Origin: UMGS1668 sp035447605
GTDB lineage: Bacteria; Bacillota; Clostridia; Oscillospirales; Ruminococcaceae
Assembly (NCBI GenBank): GCA_035447605.1
Contig: DAOTHJ010000008.1
Span: 9,567 to 73,566 of the forward strand
Direction: 5' to 3'
DNA length: 64,000 bases
Below, piece by piece: positions 22,478 through 31,229 of the stretch. The notes beneath the pieces are model-generated. The model did no database searches and was not told the origin of the DNA. It saw only the letters and a list, made by a program, of their open reading frames with translations. Each line of letters opens with the position of its first letter. Within the stretch, counting starts at the first letter, position 1. A program made the position numbers and the translations under genes.

Positions 22478-23530
22478 TTACTCGTGGCAGGGCTCATTTG
22501 TTTTCGTGTCAAACGGATCACAGGGGCCTTGATCCTCCGGCTTGCATAGATCGCAGATTTCCTGAATCAAGGCCAGCTTCTGATAAAGAACCTGTTCCAG
22601 AAACGTGGTATTGACAACCGCCTGGTTGACCGCCCGGTTGACCGCAAGAAGCGTGTCTGGATCATCGGTGGACGCGATGACCCGCTGCAGCTTTTCTCCC
22701 TCCGCGTTCAGAACACGAGAGAGCGCCGTCTGTGCCAGGGCAACGGATTCCAGCAGGTCCTCGCAGGGCATCGGCTCCGGATGAGGCGGCTTCGGCTTAC
22801 ACGGGTAGCAATACTCGGGTCCCCAAATGCCGTCCGCCGGAACACACTCCAGCAGATAGGAGCAGCAGCCATGTTTGGTGGCCAAGAGGAAAAGGTTATA
22901 TTCGTCATCCTTCTTTGGAGAGCAGGCAAAGACCGCCGCATCCACAAAGAAACCTTTTGGAATGCAGCATTCCCACAAAATCGCTCCGTTTTTGAAACAG
23001 CACTGAACCGTCTGTTTGCCGTCTTCGAGAGAACAGTAAAGATAATAATGCCCCGCGGCAAGCACCCAGCAGATCAATGAATGACGTTTTTGGATGCAGC
23101 AGGTCACCGGGCTTTCCCGTTCCCTGAGTGGAACCCAAGCCAGCCCGACCGCTGAGGAGACAAGCAGGCATTTCTCTTCCTCGTCATAGCTGATGCTGGT
23201 GATGACGCCGATCCCGGAAGCGGTTTTCTGATCCCTCAGCCGGATAAAATCCACTTCGTGAAAACACACATCCAATTTGAACAATATGGAAGGGCATCGG
23301 TTATCGGAGGCCCAAAAACAACACGCGCAGGGATCATAACACAGACATGTGTAACACCGGCAGGTCGGAAAATGTTCCACTGCATGAAAACAGGGATCCA
23401 GCTGGGTGATTTCCGGCAGACACTGTTCGGTTAAAAAAAAATGACAGCCGTCAAAGGCAATACCCCGGTACCGGACAGGACAGGTACCGGCAAGTGGGAT
23501 TTCAGATTGTATTTTAATGATAGGAATCAC
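22478..23530 (-). CDS. Cysteine-rich protein with C-terminal helical domain, possible spore-surface protein
   Basis: A 350-residue protein with 33 cysteines, many as CC or CxC pairs (CRCYTCLCYDPCACC near residues 56-70). The N-terminal 250 residues alternate short strand-like runs with WxxLxxG patterns, which may be a small beta-propeller or repeat fold. The last part (CEDLLESVALAQTALSRVLN … LEQVLYQKLALIQEIC) is a helical domain that recurs in the neighbouring 99-residue protein. The helical domain is common in clostridial proteins of unknown role, sometimes spore-linked. No signal peptide. The start codon is uncertain: GTG 23530 sits directly on the AGGAG, so a slightly downstream non-ATG start is possible. 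High cysteine content suggests disulphide cross-linking or metal binding. Confidence 0.75.
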   Translation of the reverse strand: MIPIIKIQSEIPLAGTCPVRYRGIAFDGCHFFLTEQCLPEITQLDPCFHAVEHFPTCRCYTCLCYDPCACCFWASDNRCPSILFKLDVCFHEVDFIRLRDQKTASGIGVITSISYDEEEKCLLVSSAVGLAWVPLRERESPVTCCIQKRHSLICWVLAAGHYYLYCSLEDGKQTVQCCFKNGAILWECCIPKGFFVDAAVFACSPKKDDEYNLFLLATKHGCCSYLLECVPADGIWGPEYCYPCKPKPPHPEPMPCEDLLESVALAQTALSRVLNAEGEKLQRVIASTDDPDTLLAVNRAVNQAVVNTTFLEQVLYQKLALIQEICDLCKPEDQGPCDPFDTKTNEPCHE

Positions 23531-23573
23531 TCCTCACTGAGCCGGCCCCTCACGCCGGCATTTTCCGTACAGG

Positions 23574-23603
23574 GAGGCGCGTGCCTGACCCGTCGCGCCT
23601 CCC
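23574..23603. terminator. Hairpin between the two paralogous genes
   Basis: Inverted repeat GGGAGGCGCG / CGCGCCTCCC with a 10-base loop. No T run on either strand, so it may be an mRNA-stability hairpin rather than a terminator. Confidence 0.4.
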
Positions 23604-23615
23604 TGCGGTCGAAAT

Positions 23616-23915
23616 TTATTCCGTACAGGCGTCCGTCGTATAGGGCGGGCAGGTGCAGAGGCAATCTTCAAACAACTCCAATTTGGACTGGAGAATCATT
23701 TCCAGACGTGCCACAGAGTTGATGGCTTGGTCTACGCTCCGATTGATTTTCAGGAGATCATGGGGATTAATGAAAGGATAAGAAATGATCTTTTCCAGTT
23801 TATCGCTTTCGGCGCTTAAAATATGACCCAGCGCGGCTTGCTCCTGAGCTACGGACTCGATAATATCGGTAATCGCCTGACAACGGGTGATCGGTCCAGG
23901 CGGCATAATAGGCAT
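23616..23915 (-). CDS. Small helical paralogue of the cysteine-rich protein
   Basis: ATG 23915 (MPIMPPGPITRCQAITDII) is chosen because GGAG lies 10 bp upstream; the frame is open 12 codons further. The 99-residue product is almost entirely the same helical domain seen at the end of the upstream cysteine-rich protein: DIIESVAQEQAALGHILSAE, DLLKINRSVDQAINSVARLE and LQSKLELFED, in the same order and spacing. The C-terminus has CLCTCPPYTTDAC. It precedes the cysteine-rich gene on the minus strand by about 85 bp, so the two probably form one operon. The function is unknown; a structural role in the spore surface is a guess from the cysteine-rich partner. Confidence 0.75.
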   Translation of the reverse strand: MPIMPPGPITRCQAITDIIESVAQEQAALGHILSAESDKLEKIISYPFINPHDLLKINRSVDQAINSVARLEMILQSKLELFEDCLCTCPPYTTDACTE

Positions 23916-24413
23916 AGTCAAATTTCTCCATTTACTGAATGAGATAAGCATAGGCGGATGATGGCCTCGCTTTCATCAGCAGTATATTCGCAGCGCCACT
24001 CTCCCGGCACGAAGACGAAATATCCTGCATTTTACGGGGTTATACGTAGGTAAAGGCGACTTACGGGAATTAACTTTTAAACGGTGTCACAGCCTCCGTT
24101 TGCCCGACACCCACCAAAGAGGTCAGCCTCTTATTGAAAATCATCCAAGCATAAACGGAGCAGTCAAAACCGGCTGTTCCGTTTATGCTTTTTTGTACGG
24201 CATGGCAAGGCTGAAGAGCCCCAGCGCGGGGGCAGAACTTAATAAGTAAAAAAACAGCCTGCGGCGGCAGTCGAATTTTTTTGGATGATGTGCTAAAATA
24301 AAAGCGGAAAAAACCGCGGACGAAGCATATCGGTTCACCCCTGCAGGATCTGCGGGCGCGGGCCGGTAAAAGAAAGCTGCTTTTAGGAAAAACCGGAAGA
24401 GGGGGAATCTGTC
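23916..24413. other. Intergenic region with a plus-strand terminator and no gene found
   Basis: No convincing gene. A strong hairpin with plus-strand T run spans 24147-24194. Just before it lie mutually exclusive inverted repeats (GGTGTC/GACACC and AAACGG/CCGTTT, about 24074-24110). A terminator with no plus-strand gene upstream leaves room for a small RNA of perhaps 150-200 nt ending at about 24194. No known RNA family was recognised. The rest reads as the leader of the minus-strand operon. Confidence 0.5.
24147..24194 (+). terminator. Plus-strand intrinsic terminator with no visible gene before it
   Basis: Arms AAGCATAAACGGA and TCCGTTTATGCTT around an inner CAG/CTG pair, then six T residues on the plus strand. 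Confidence 0.7.
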
Positions 24414-24827
24414 ATGTTGGAAAAGGCACCGTCGGAGGAGGAACTCCGGTCGCTGATCGGAGAGCGCAGACTTGCCGTCTGGAACGGCCTGTGCGCGAAG
24501 ATAGACGGCCTGTATGAGATGGAGCGTCTGTGGAACAGCGGCGGAAAGGCATGGAAATATGAGTATAAGTACCGCCGCGGGGGAAAGACGCTCTGCGCGC
24601 TCTATGCAAGGGAGCATGATTTCGGATTCATGATCATTTTTGGGGAAGAGGAGAGAAAAAAGTTCGAGGCGGAGAGGGAAGCCTATTCCCCGGAGACGCA
24701 GCGAATCTACGACGCCGCAACGACATACCGCGACGGCAAATGGGTGATGTTCGAGCCGGAGGATTCCTCCCTGTTTGAGGATTTCCTGCGGCTTCTGGCG
24801 ATCAAGAGAAGGCCGAATAGAAAATAA
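24414..24827 (+). CDS. DUF3788-family protein
   Basis: A 137-residue protein with the DUF3788 pattern: a helical start, then ERLWNSGGKAWKYEYKYRRG and GKTLCALYAREHDFGFMIIF near residues 35-77, where an aromatic-rich beta sheet is expected, and YRDGKWVMFEPED near 103. The biochemical role of the family is unknown; proteins of this group are usually single-domain cytoplasmic proteins of about 140 residues. GGGGG lies 8 bp upstream of ATG. The following gene is 68 bp away and may be in the same transcript. Confidence 0.88.
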   Translation: MLEKAPSEEELRSLIGERRLAVWNGLCAKIDGLYEMERLWNSGGKAWKYEYKYRRGGKTLCALYAREHDFGFMIIFGEEERKKFEAEREAYSPETQRIYDAATTYRDGKWVMFEPEDSSLFEDFLRLLAIKRRPNRK

Positions 24828-24895
24828 AAGAGCCGCCCTTTCGTCCGCTTTTCGGTGGGCGTCGGCGGGGATTCTGTACGGAGGGAGGAACGGGT

Positions 24896-25741
24896 ATGGC
24901 GGTTGAAAAACGGTATGAGCCGGATGTGGACGCGATTCTGTCGCATCTCCACGATCAGGGAGGCGATCTCTGGACGACGCCGGATAAGCGTCTGATCAAA
25001 GGGGCGCCGTTTTCCGCGCTGGAGTGCGTATCTTACCTGCTGGAGCTGGGCATGGAGCCCGACGATCCGCTGATGAAGGAGGCCGCGGCCCTGATTTTCA
25101 GCGCGTGGAAGGAGGACGGGCGATTCCGGCTGTATCCGCAGGGCGCCATTTATCCCTGCCAGACCGCAAACGCCGCAAACGTCCTCTGTCACATGGGGTA
25201 CGCGCAGGACGAGAGGCTGCAAAGGACCTTCCGCCATCTGCTGGAGACGCAGTACGCGGACGGCGGCTGGCGCTGCAACAAATTCTTCTTCGGCCACGGC
25301 CCGGAGACGGAGTTCTCCAATCCGCATCCGACCCTCGTGGCGCTGGATGCGTTCCGCTTCAGCGAATCCCTGAATCAAGAGCCGGCCCTCGACCGCGCCG
25401 TGGAGTTCCTGCTGGAGCACTGGACGATCCGGAAACCGATCGGCCCCTGCCATTACGGCATCGGCACGCTTTTTATGCAGGTGGAGTACCCGTTCCGGAA
25501 TTATAATCTGTTTCTGTACGTCTACGTCCTGTCTTTTTATGACCGGGCAAAGGAGGACCCCCGCTTTCTGGAGGCCTTTCATACGCTGGAATCCAAGCTG
25601 AAGGACGGCCGGATCGTCGTGGAGCGCGTGGTTCCGAAGCTGGCGAAACTCTCCTTCTGCAAAATCGGGGAACCGAGCGATCTTGCGACCATACGGTACC
25701 GCGAAATTCTTAATAATCTCGGAGAGCGGCCCGCCGAATGA
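24896..25741 (+). CDS. Alpha/alpha-toroid protein (prenyltransferase/squalene-cyclase-like repeats)
   Basis: A 281-residue, all-helical protein with repeats of the squalene-cyclase/prenyltransferase-beta type. One clear unit is the QTANAANVLCHMGYAQDERL helix pair followed by LLETQYADGGWRC, near residues 87-125, and a second-type unit is NPHPTLVALDAFRF near 140. GGW and similar turns between helices are typical of the alpha6 toroid. The DxDD acid motif of true class II cyclases is not visible, so it is probably not a triterpene cyclase; related short proteins are often annotated as repeat-containing proteins of unknown role. There is a good RBS (GGAGGAACGGGT). No signal peptide. Confidence 0.75.
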   Translation: MAVEKRYEPDVDAILSHLHDQGGDLWTTPDKRLIKGAPFSALECVSYLLELGMEPDDPLMKEAAALIFSAWKEDGRFRLYPQGAIYPCQTANAANVLCHMGYAQDERLQRTFRHLLETQYADGGWRCNKFFFGHGPETEFSNPHPTLVALDAFRFSESLNQEPALDRAVEFLLEHWTIRKPIGPCHYGIGTLFMQVEYPFRNYNLFLYVYVLSFYDRAKEDPRFLEAFHTLESKLKDGRIVVERVVPKLAKLSFCKIGEPSDLATIRYREILNNLGERPAE

Positions 25742-26051
25742 GATCGTTTTACGGGAAGAGGCTTTTTGACAGGCGGTCTCCGGAATCGGGAACCGCGAAA
25801 GGGGCTCTTTCCCGGGAGGCCCCGGCGGCTCCCGGGAATTATCTTCGGCGTTACGGAGGATGAATCTTTTATTAAGAGACCTCAGCGGACTCGAAAAACG
25901 AGCTTGAAATCAGAAATCCTAAAAAGAATTCTTTATGGAGAGGCTCCAAAGGCCCAAATCATCCATATAAAAAGACAAACCGCATGGATGTGCGGTTTGT
26001 CTTTTTGCTTTTTACTTAATCCAATTTATCGGGCTACCCAAATTCCCGGCG
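25742..26051. other. Intergenic region with a bidirectional terminator
   Basis: No gene found. The main element is the hairpin at 25969-26006. The rest shows no start-RBS pair or conserved-looking frame. Confidence 0.5.
25969..26006. terminator. Bidirectional terminator between convergent genes
   Basis: Sixteen-base arms AAAAAGACAAACCGCA / TGCGGTTTGTCTTTTT with a six-base loop and A/T runs on both sides, between the rightward toroid gene and the leftward surface-protein gene. Confidence 0.85.
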
Positions 26052-29000
26052 TCACACGGTGTGGTTTTTCTGCTTTTTGCCGCGCCGGACGGCCCAGACG
26101 GCCAGAGACGCGGCTGCCGCGGCGCCGACGCCGATCAGCCACCAGCCCCCGTTCAAGGAGCCGCCGCCCGCATCCTGCGCCTCCGCGCCGGCGATCGTCC
26201 CGGTTGTGATCAGGTACTCGGACATGGTGTTATTCTGGTAGGTTACAAGGCCGCCTTCCGCGACGGTGAGGCCGGACGCGATCAGGGTAAACGTATTTTC
26301 GGCCGCGTCATACTTGTAGACGTTGACCTTGCTGCCCTCGGCGATGTCGGTGGTGATTGCGAAGGCCGCCGTGCCGGGGAGCTCGCCGTGGTAGGCAAAG
26401 GCATAGGTGAAAGTCTCGCCGCCCGTGCCGGCCGCCGCGAGAATCTGCTCTTCGTTAAAAGCACCCGCATAGTAGCCGAAATCCGGCATGTCGTAATCGA
26501 AAGCGGTTTCAATATTCTTTCCGAGGAAGGTCACGTCCGCTCCATTTTGATGGAAGGTCAGTTCGGCGCCCGGATTGCCCTTTAGGGCGGAGAAGTATTT
26601 CCCGGTGATGATCGTGCCGGTGTTTTCATTGAGATCCACGAGGAAGGAGCCGTCCTCCTGAGAGGCCATCTCCTCAAGCAGCGAACCGTATTCGAGGTAG
26701 ACGGAGCCCTCTGTGATCGGATTGACGGTAAAGCCGTCGATTCCGCTGAGGAGATCTTCTGTGCTCATCCGCTCGCCGAGAAAGACGCCAGTCTGGGCGG
26801 ATTCCACAAGCTGCTCTTCAAGAAACGCTCTGAGCCGGCTCTTGACGGAATCCGGGAGATCATCCGAGTAGTGATAGTTGAAGCAGCGCGGGGATTCGTC
26901 ATAAAAGGTGGATCCGGTTTCGCCCGTCAGGTAATCCACGGCTCCCGGGACGGTCACGGTCACCTTCGAGTGCCAGCGGACAAAAAGGGCACCGTTTGTG
27001 GTCCAGCGGTCGTCCGTATAGACGTCGTTCGGGTCGTCGTTGCGCAGGGTGGCGGCGTTCAGCGGCAGGGCGGAAGGCGACACCACGTCGGGTATTTCGG
27101 AAGGCACTGCGGGCGTCACGGTCGGCGGGCTGATGCTCTGGCCGGAGGAAGCCGCCAGAAGCGAGATATCCCCAAAGAGGCCCGCGGAGACAGATAACCC
27201 GGACAGGCCGGGCAAAGCGGGCTGCGAGAACTGCCCGGGCGACACGGAGATCACGGTGAGCATGCATTCCCGCGTGTCGGAGCCCACGTCGTTTTCGGCT
27301 TTGACGGAGAAGTAGTATTTCCCGGCCTCGACGCCCTCCCGGACAGTCAGCACACCGGTCTCCGGGTCGATGGAGACTTCGTCCGGAATGAGGTAGCGCT
27401 CGCTTTTCTGCACGAGGGAGTAGGTGATGGGCTCACTGCCGGCGGCCGTGATGGCAATTTCCAGATCGCCGCCGTTTATCAGCTTCGTAAACTGATAATT
27501 GTGGGAGGCTTCGGTGAGCACGGGTGCGGTGCGCGCCTCGGAGACGGTGAGCACGCAGTCCTGCGTATCGAAACCGGCCTCGTTTTCTACCCGGATGGTG
27601 AAGCGGTAAGTGTCCGCCTCAAGCTCCTTTTCCATCGTTAAGATGCCGGTCTCCGCGTCGATATGGATCTCTTCCGGCAGATCGCCGGAGTCATCCGAAA
27701 CGGACCAGACGATGGGCTCGCTGCCTGAGGCAAAGACCGGTACCGTCAGATCCTCCCCGCCCGAGATCATGGAGAACTCATAGTTATGAGTTTCGGCGGC
27801 GATCTCCGGAGCGGTCGGCGCGGCCTCGGAGGAAACTTCGGGTTCCGACACGGCAGCCTTGGTCACAGTGAGCGTAAAGGTCTGTTCGGCGGGCGGGGAC
27901 GCGTCGTTGCCGTCATAAGGGTCCGGCGAGCCGACCAGCTGCGGAATCAGCATGCGGTCTTCGGAGACCCGGATGGTGAAGGAGTATTCTCCCTCCGCCA
28001 TACCCGCGGGGATGGTGATGAGCCCGGTATTTTTACCGATCGAGACGCCCTGCGGCGCGCCGGTCAGCACATAGGCAAACGGCTCGTATCCCTCTGCGGT
28101 CACCTGAAAGCTCCCGCCGGCGGTTGTCACGGCGGTATGGTCGGCGCTGGTGATCCGGAGTGGATTCGGATGCGCCTGCCACACCCACTGCACCGTCACC
28201 CGCTGGGAGAACAGCGCCGTTCCGGTGGGGTCGCCGTTTTCATCCAGCACGGGAGTCAGCTTCTGCGAATCCGGCGTAAAGACGGTATCGTAATCCGAGA
28301 CTTCCTTCTCGTTCCAATCCCATGGAAAATCCTGCGTCGAAAACATCTCTCCGGTATACTGGAATTCCTCCTCGGTAACCGTGCGGGTACCGTTTGAATT
28401 GATAATCCAGATGTACTCGTCGTAAGCCATCTGGTTGACGATCGTGCCGTCCTCTTCGTAGCTGCGGGAATAGGAATCTTCTACTTCCAAAACCGTGCGG
28501 GTGAAGACGAGGGAGGAGGTGGTGTGGCACTGCATACGACCGCCGCTGACCGCCTCATGGTAATCCATGCGGAAGTCGAAGCCTCCCGCCGAGCCCCAGT
28601 TATCTCTGTTCTCATAGACGTCAAAGTAGGTGCTCGGCACGGGTTTTCCCGTAATGATGGAGATGAGCGGCGCCCTCGTATCGAAATAGCCGTGCTCGTC
28701 GGTCATGGTCCGCGCCTGCCCGCCGAAGGGGATGTGCACGTTCCAGGTCGTGCTCAGATACGGGTTCAGCGTGACGATCCCGTTTGCGTATTCCTTCCAT
28801 TCGTACTGCTGCTCAGGCGGATCGTCGAGCCCGGCCGCCCAGTTGATGACGCGGATGGGCTGCACCTGGCCCGTCACAAAGTCGTTAAAGTAGTCCGCCG
28901 TGGAGATGTCAATCTTCTGAAAGGGCAGCGTCGGCAGCACGGGGTCGGAGAAATAGGATTTTCCATTCTGTTGGAATTCCAGATAGACCTGATCCCCGGC

Positions 29001-30743
29001 ATAGAGAATGTAGTCGTCCTCCTGAAAGAATTTCCCCTCCGCGTTGGTCGTGGCATATCCCGAGGCGGGGTATTTGCGGATGGCGGGTTTGTCGATATCG
29101 CCGGCCGTGTCGGGGTTGAAGGTTTCGCCCTCCGGTACCACGAGAATCCGGTAGGGGATCTCCGCGGCCGGAATCAGCGGGCCACCCTTTTCGGGAGGCT
29201 CCGTTTTGAGGATCCCGCCCACGCGCCCCGGGTAAACGAATACTTCGACAAACTCAACCTGAAAGCCCGCCGTATCCGCCTGACGCTTTGTCAGAATCGT
29301 CGGCTGAAAGTTGGCGAGGCTCAGATGTTTGCCGATAAAATCAATATAGATCTGGAGCAGGCCGTACAGCTCCATGTTGAGGTAATGCCCGTCCGCCTGC
29401 ACATGGACCCCCGCGCCGAGGAAGGCGCCCGCGCCCACGAGCTTGAAGCCGAATACCTCCAGCCGGAGCATCGGGCCGAATTTGAGATAGCCGTCAATGT
29501 CGCCGGCCAGATCCACTTCGCCGTCGCCCTTAAATTCCTGATCGTAAACGGGGTGGATGCTGGTCGGAATATAAAATTTGGTGCTCCCGCGCACGCCGAC
29601 CGTCGTCGAGGTGAATTCCCTTGTTTCAATCTCCAGACTGAGCGTGCCGTCCATACCCACCACGACGAACACGCCGCCGGCGATCCGGCCGATCGAGGTA
29701 TCGCCGACCTGCAGGTTGACATCGATGCCGAAGACGGGGATCACGATCTCCTGCGAGACGTCCGCATCCATCTCCACGATCAGATAACTCTCCTGTTTGA
29801 GCGTCATGGCGATCCGGTAGCCGTCGAATCCCGTATAGCGGGCGGTCACGTCGATCTGGTCGACACCGATTCCACCGCTCACTTTGACGCTGATCGGGGA
29901 GCCGTCTCCGAGCCATGCGTCGAGCTGCTCATCCTCAAACTGGAGCCGGACGAGGGAATCCTCGGAGAGATATTTGAAATCTTTTAAGGAATCGCCGAAG
30001 GCAATCGGGCTGAAACCGTCCGTATCCACGAGGTTTTCCTCGACATGCGGAGCAAAGCCCGTGACGTTGCCGCGCGTCAGGGTGACGGTCTCGCCGTCCG
30101 TTCCGCCAAAGCTGAAATCCTTGAGCACTTCGGCGGGCTCAGGCTGCGCGACGGCGTAGGTGCCCTCCAGCGGCGTGAGCATGGCCGAGAGTTCCGCGTC
30201 CGTATCGGCGGCATTGCCGAATTCGGTGGGTGACACCACTTTAAAGGCGGTGCCCGTCGACGGATCCACGACCACGGTGCCGGGCAAAACGGCGCGGCCC
30301 TGCTGTTCCGCCGCCGCGTCCAGAATATCTTTTTTAATATAGCCGCCCTCGGCGATGATCCGGTTGGGCAGCAGCCTTTGCGCGGCGCCGCCGGAAACGA
30401 GCTCTCCCGCCGACCGGACACTTTCGGAGACATCCTCCGTCACGAGCAGCACATCATCCGCGAGCGAATAGGTCGCCTGAAAGGAGGCCGGAGTATCCCC
30501 GTCGGCGAGCGTCTGCCACTTCATATCCGCGGGCAGGAATTCGTATTCCATCAGGGGCGCTTCGCCGAGATTCTGAACGTTGTCGGCCGTGTATTCCAAA
30601 GAGGAGGTACTTTCCTGCGCCGGAGCGGGTTCATCTGAGGTGCCGGGCACGAAGGGGGAGTCCGCCACCGCTGCGGAGGCAGCCGATGCGGAGAACGTGA
30701 AAAGGACAACAAGCGCGAGGAACAAAGAAATTCCCTTTTTCAT
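26052..30743 (-). CDS. Giant membrane-anchored surface protein with Ig-like repeats
   Basis: A 1563-residue exported protein. The signal peptide MKKGISLFLALVVLFTFSAS ends near residue 25. A long N-terminal beta-rich part (about 40-900) carries repeated propeptide-like and jelly-roll-like patterns not assigned to a family. Three putative-Ig (He_PIG-type) repeats follow, each with the PVxTxxxxNYxF…GEYSFTIRVSxDxxxDTxxCxLTV pattern, near residues 860-960, 985-1075 and 1080-1175. A C-terminal region ends in a GGSLNGGWWLIGVGAAAAA helix and the basic tail RRGKKQKNHTV, so it is held by a membrane helix; no LPXTG-like sorting signal is present. It could bind polymers or host surfaces. The leader before it is about 200 nt. 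GAAAGGACGGG gives a good RBS. Confidence 0.85.
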   Translation of the reverse strand: MKKGISLFLALVVLFTFSASAASAAVADSPFVPGTSDEPAPAQESTSSLEYTADNVQNLGEAPLMEYEFLPADMKWQTLADGDTPASFQATYSLADDVLLVTEDVSESVRSAGELVSGGAAQRLLPNRIIAEGGYIKKDILDAAAEQQGRAVLPGTVVVDPSTGTAFKVVSPTEFGNAADTDAELSAMLTPLEGTYAVAQPEPAEVLKDFSFGGTDGETVTLTRGNVTGFAPHVEENLVDTDGFSPIAFGDSLKDFKYLSEDSLVRLQFEDEQLDAWLGDGSPISVKVSGGIGVDQIDVTARYTGFDGYRIAMTLKQESYLIVEMDADVSQEIVIPVFGIDVNLQVGDTSIGRIAGGVFVVVGMDGTLSLEIETREFTSTTVGVRGSTKFYIPTSIHPVYDQEFKGDGEVDLAGDIDGYLKFGPMLRLEVFGFKLVGAGAFLGAGVHVQADGHYLNMELYGLLQIYIDFIGKHLSLANFQPTILTKRQADTAGFQVEFVEVFVYPGRVGGILKTEPPEKGGPLIPAAEIPYRILVVPEGETFNPDTAGDIDKPAIRKYPASGYATTNAEGKFFQEDDYILYAGDQVYLEFQQNGKSYFSDPVLPTLPFQKIDISTADYFNDFVTGQVQPIRVINWAAGLDDPPEQQYEWKEYANGIVTLNPYLSTTWNVHIPFGGQARTMTDEHGYFDTRAPLISIITGKPVPSTYFDVYENRDNWGSAGGFDFRMDYHEAVSGGRMQCHTTSSLVFTRTVLEVEDSYSRSYEEDGTIVNQMAYDEYIWIINSNGTRTVTEEEFQYTGEMFSTQDFPWDWNEKEVSDYDTVFTPDSQKLTPVLDENGDPTGTALFSQRVTVQWVWQAHPNPLRITSADHTAVTTAGGSFQVTAEGYEPFAYVLTGAPQGVSIGKNTGLITIPAGMAEGEYSFTIRVSEDRMLIPQLVGSPDPYDGNDASPPAEQTFTLTVTKAAVSEPEVSSEAAPTAPEIAAETHNYEFSMISGGEDLTVPVFASGSEPIVWSVSDDSGDLPEEIHIDAETGILTMEKELEADTYRFTIRVENEAGFDTQDCVLTVSEARTAPVLTEASHNYQFTKLINGGDLEIAITAAGSEPITYSLVQKSERYLIPDEVSIDPETGVLTVREGVEAGKYYFSVKAENDVGSDTRECMLTVISVSPGQFSQPALPGLSGLSVSAGLFGDISLLAASSGQSISPPTVTPAVPSEIPDVVSPSALPLNAATLRNDDPNDVYTDDRWTTNGALFVRWHSKVTVTVPGAVDYLTGETGSTFYDESPRCFNYHYSDDLPDSVKSRLRAFLEEQLVESAQTGVFLGERMSTEDLLSGIDGFTVNPITEGSVYLEYGSLLEEMASQEDGSFLVDLNENTGTIITGKYFSALKGNPGAELTFHQNGADVTFLGKNIETAFDYDMPDFGYYAGAFNEEQILAAAGTGGETFTYAFAYHGELPGTAAFAITTDIAEGSKVNVYKYDAAENTFTLIASGLTVAEGGLVTYQNNTMSEYLITTGTIAGAEAQDAGGGSLNGGWWLIGVGAAAAASLAVWAVRRGKKQKNHTV

Positions 30744-31229
30744 GGGATCCCGTCCTTTCTTCTGACCATGAAGTCTTTTCCAGGGGCTGCGCGGATGGAA
30801 CCGTCATTTTATTTAATAGCTGCCGATCGTGACAAGAACTCTTTTTTGCAGAAAACGGATGGTCCGTTTTCCGCTATGCCGTTTTATGTTGAACCTCCTG
30901 TATCGCCGGGATGTTTTTGCTCATCTGATTGGGACAATTCCATTATATAGGATTCATGAAAACGCCGCAAGCTCTTTTTAGTTATATATGCCCTATCTGC
31001 TGAAGAACGGCCCGTTCAGCCCTCTGCCGCAGGCGGTTCCGCCCGGGCGCAGGAAAGAAACCGCCGGATTCCTTCCAACCCGGGCTCTCTTATGGTACAA
31101 TAAAAAACAGACGGCGAAACGGAGCCGTGCCGGGCCGAAAGACAGGGCGTCTTGGTTCACACAATGCGGCGCCGGGAGCTTTGGCCATACCGGCCGGAAG
31201 AGCGAAAAACAGACGGGAGGAAAGACCCA
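30744..31229. other. Divergent intergenic region
   Basis: Holds the leftward promoter and leader of the surface-protein gene and, on the plus strand, an extended -10 (TGGTACAAT, 31093-31101) about 130 bp before the lipoprotein start. No gene is supported here. Confidence 0.55.
30942..30970 (-). promoter_or_regulatory. Promoter of the giant surface protein
   Basis: Minus-strand TTGCGG (30965-30970), a 17-bp spacer and perfect TATAAT (30942-30947). It leaves a leader of about 190 nt before the ATG at 30743, long enough for regulation; the leader has a small hairpin (AAAACGGA/TCCGTTTT) near 30855-30875. Confidence 0.65.

Noticed and set aside
28524..29987. 487-codon plus-strand frame inside the surface protein gene
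   Set aside because: His/Arg/Asp-rich antisense composition and no RBS; the minus strand has a signal peptide and Ig repeats.
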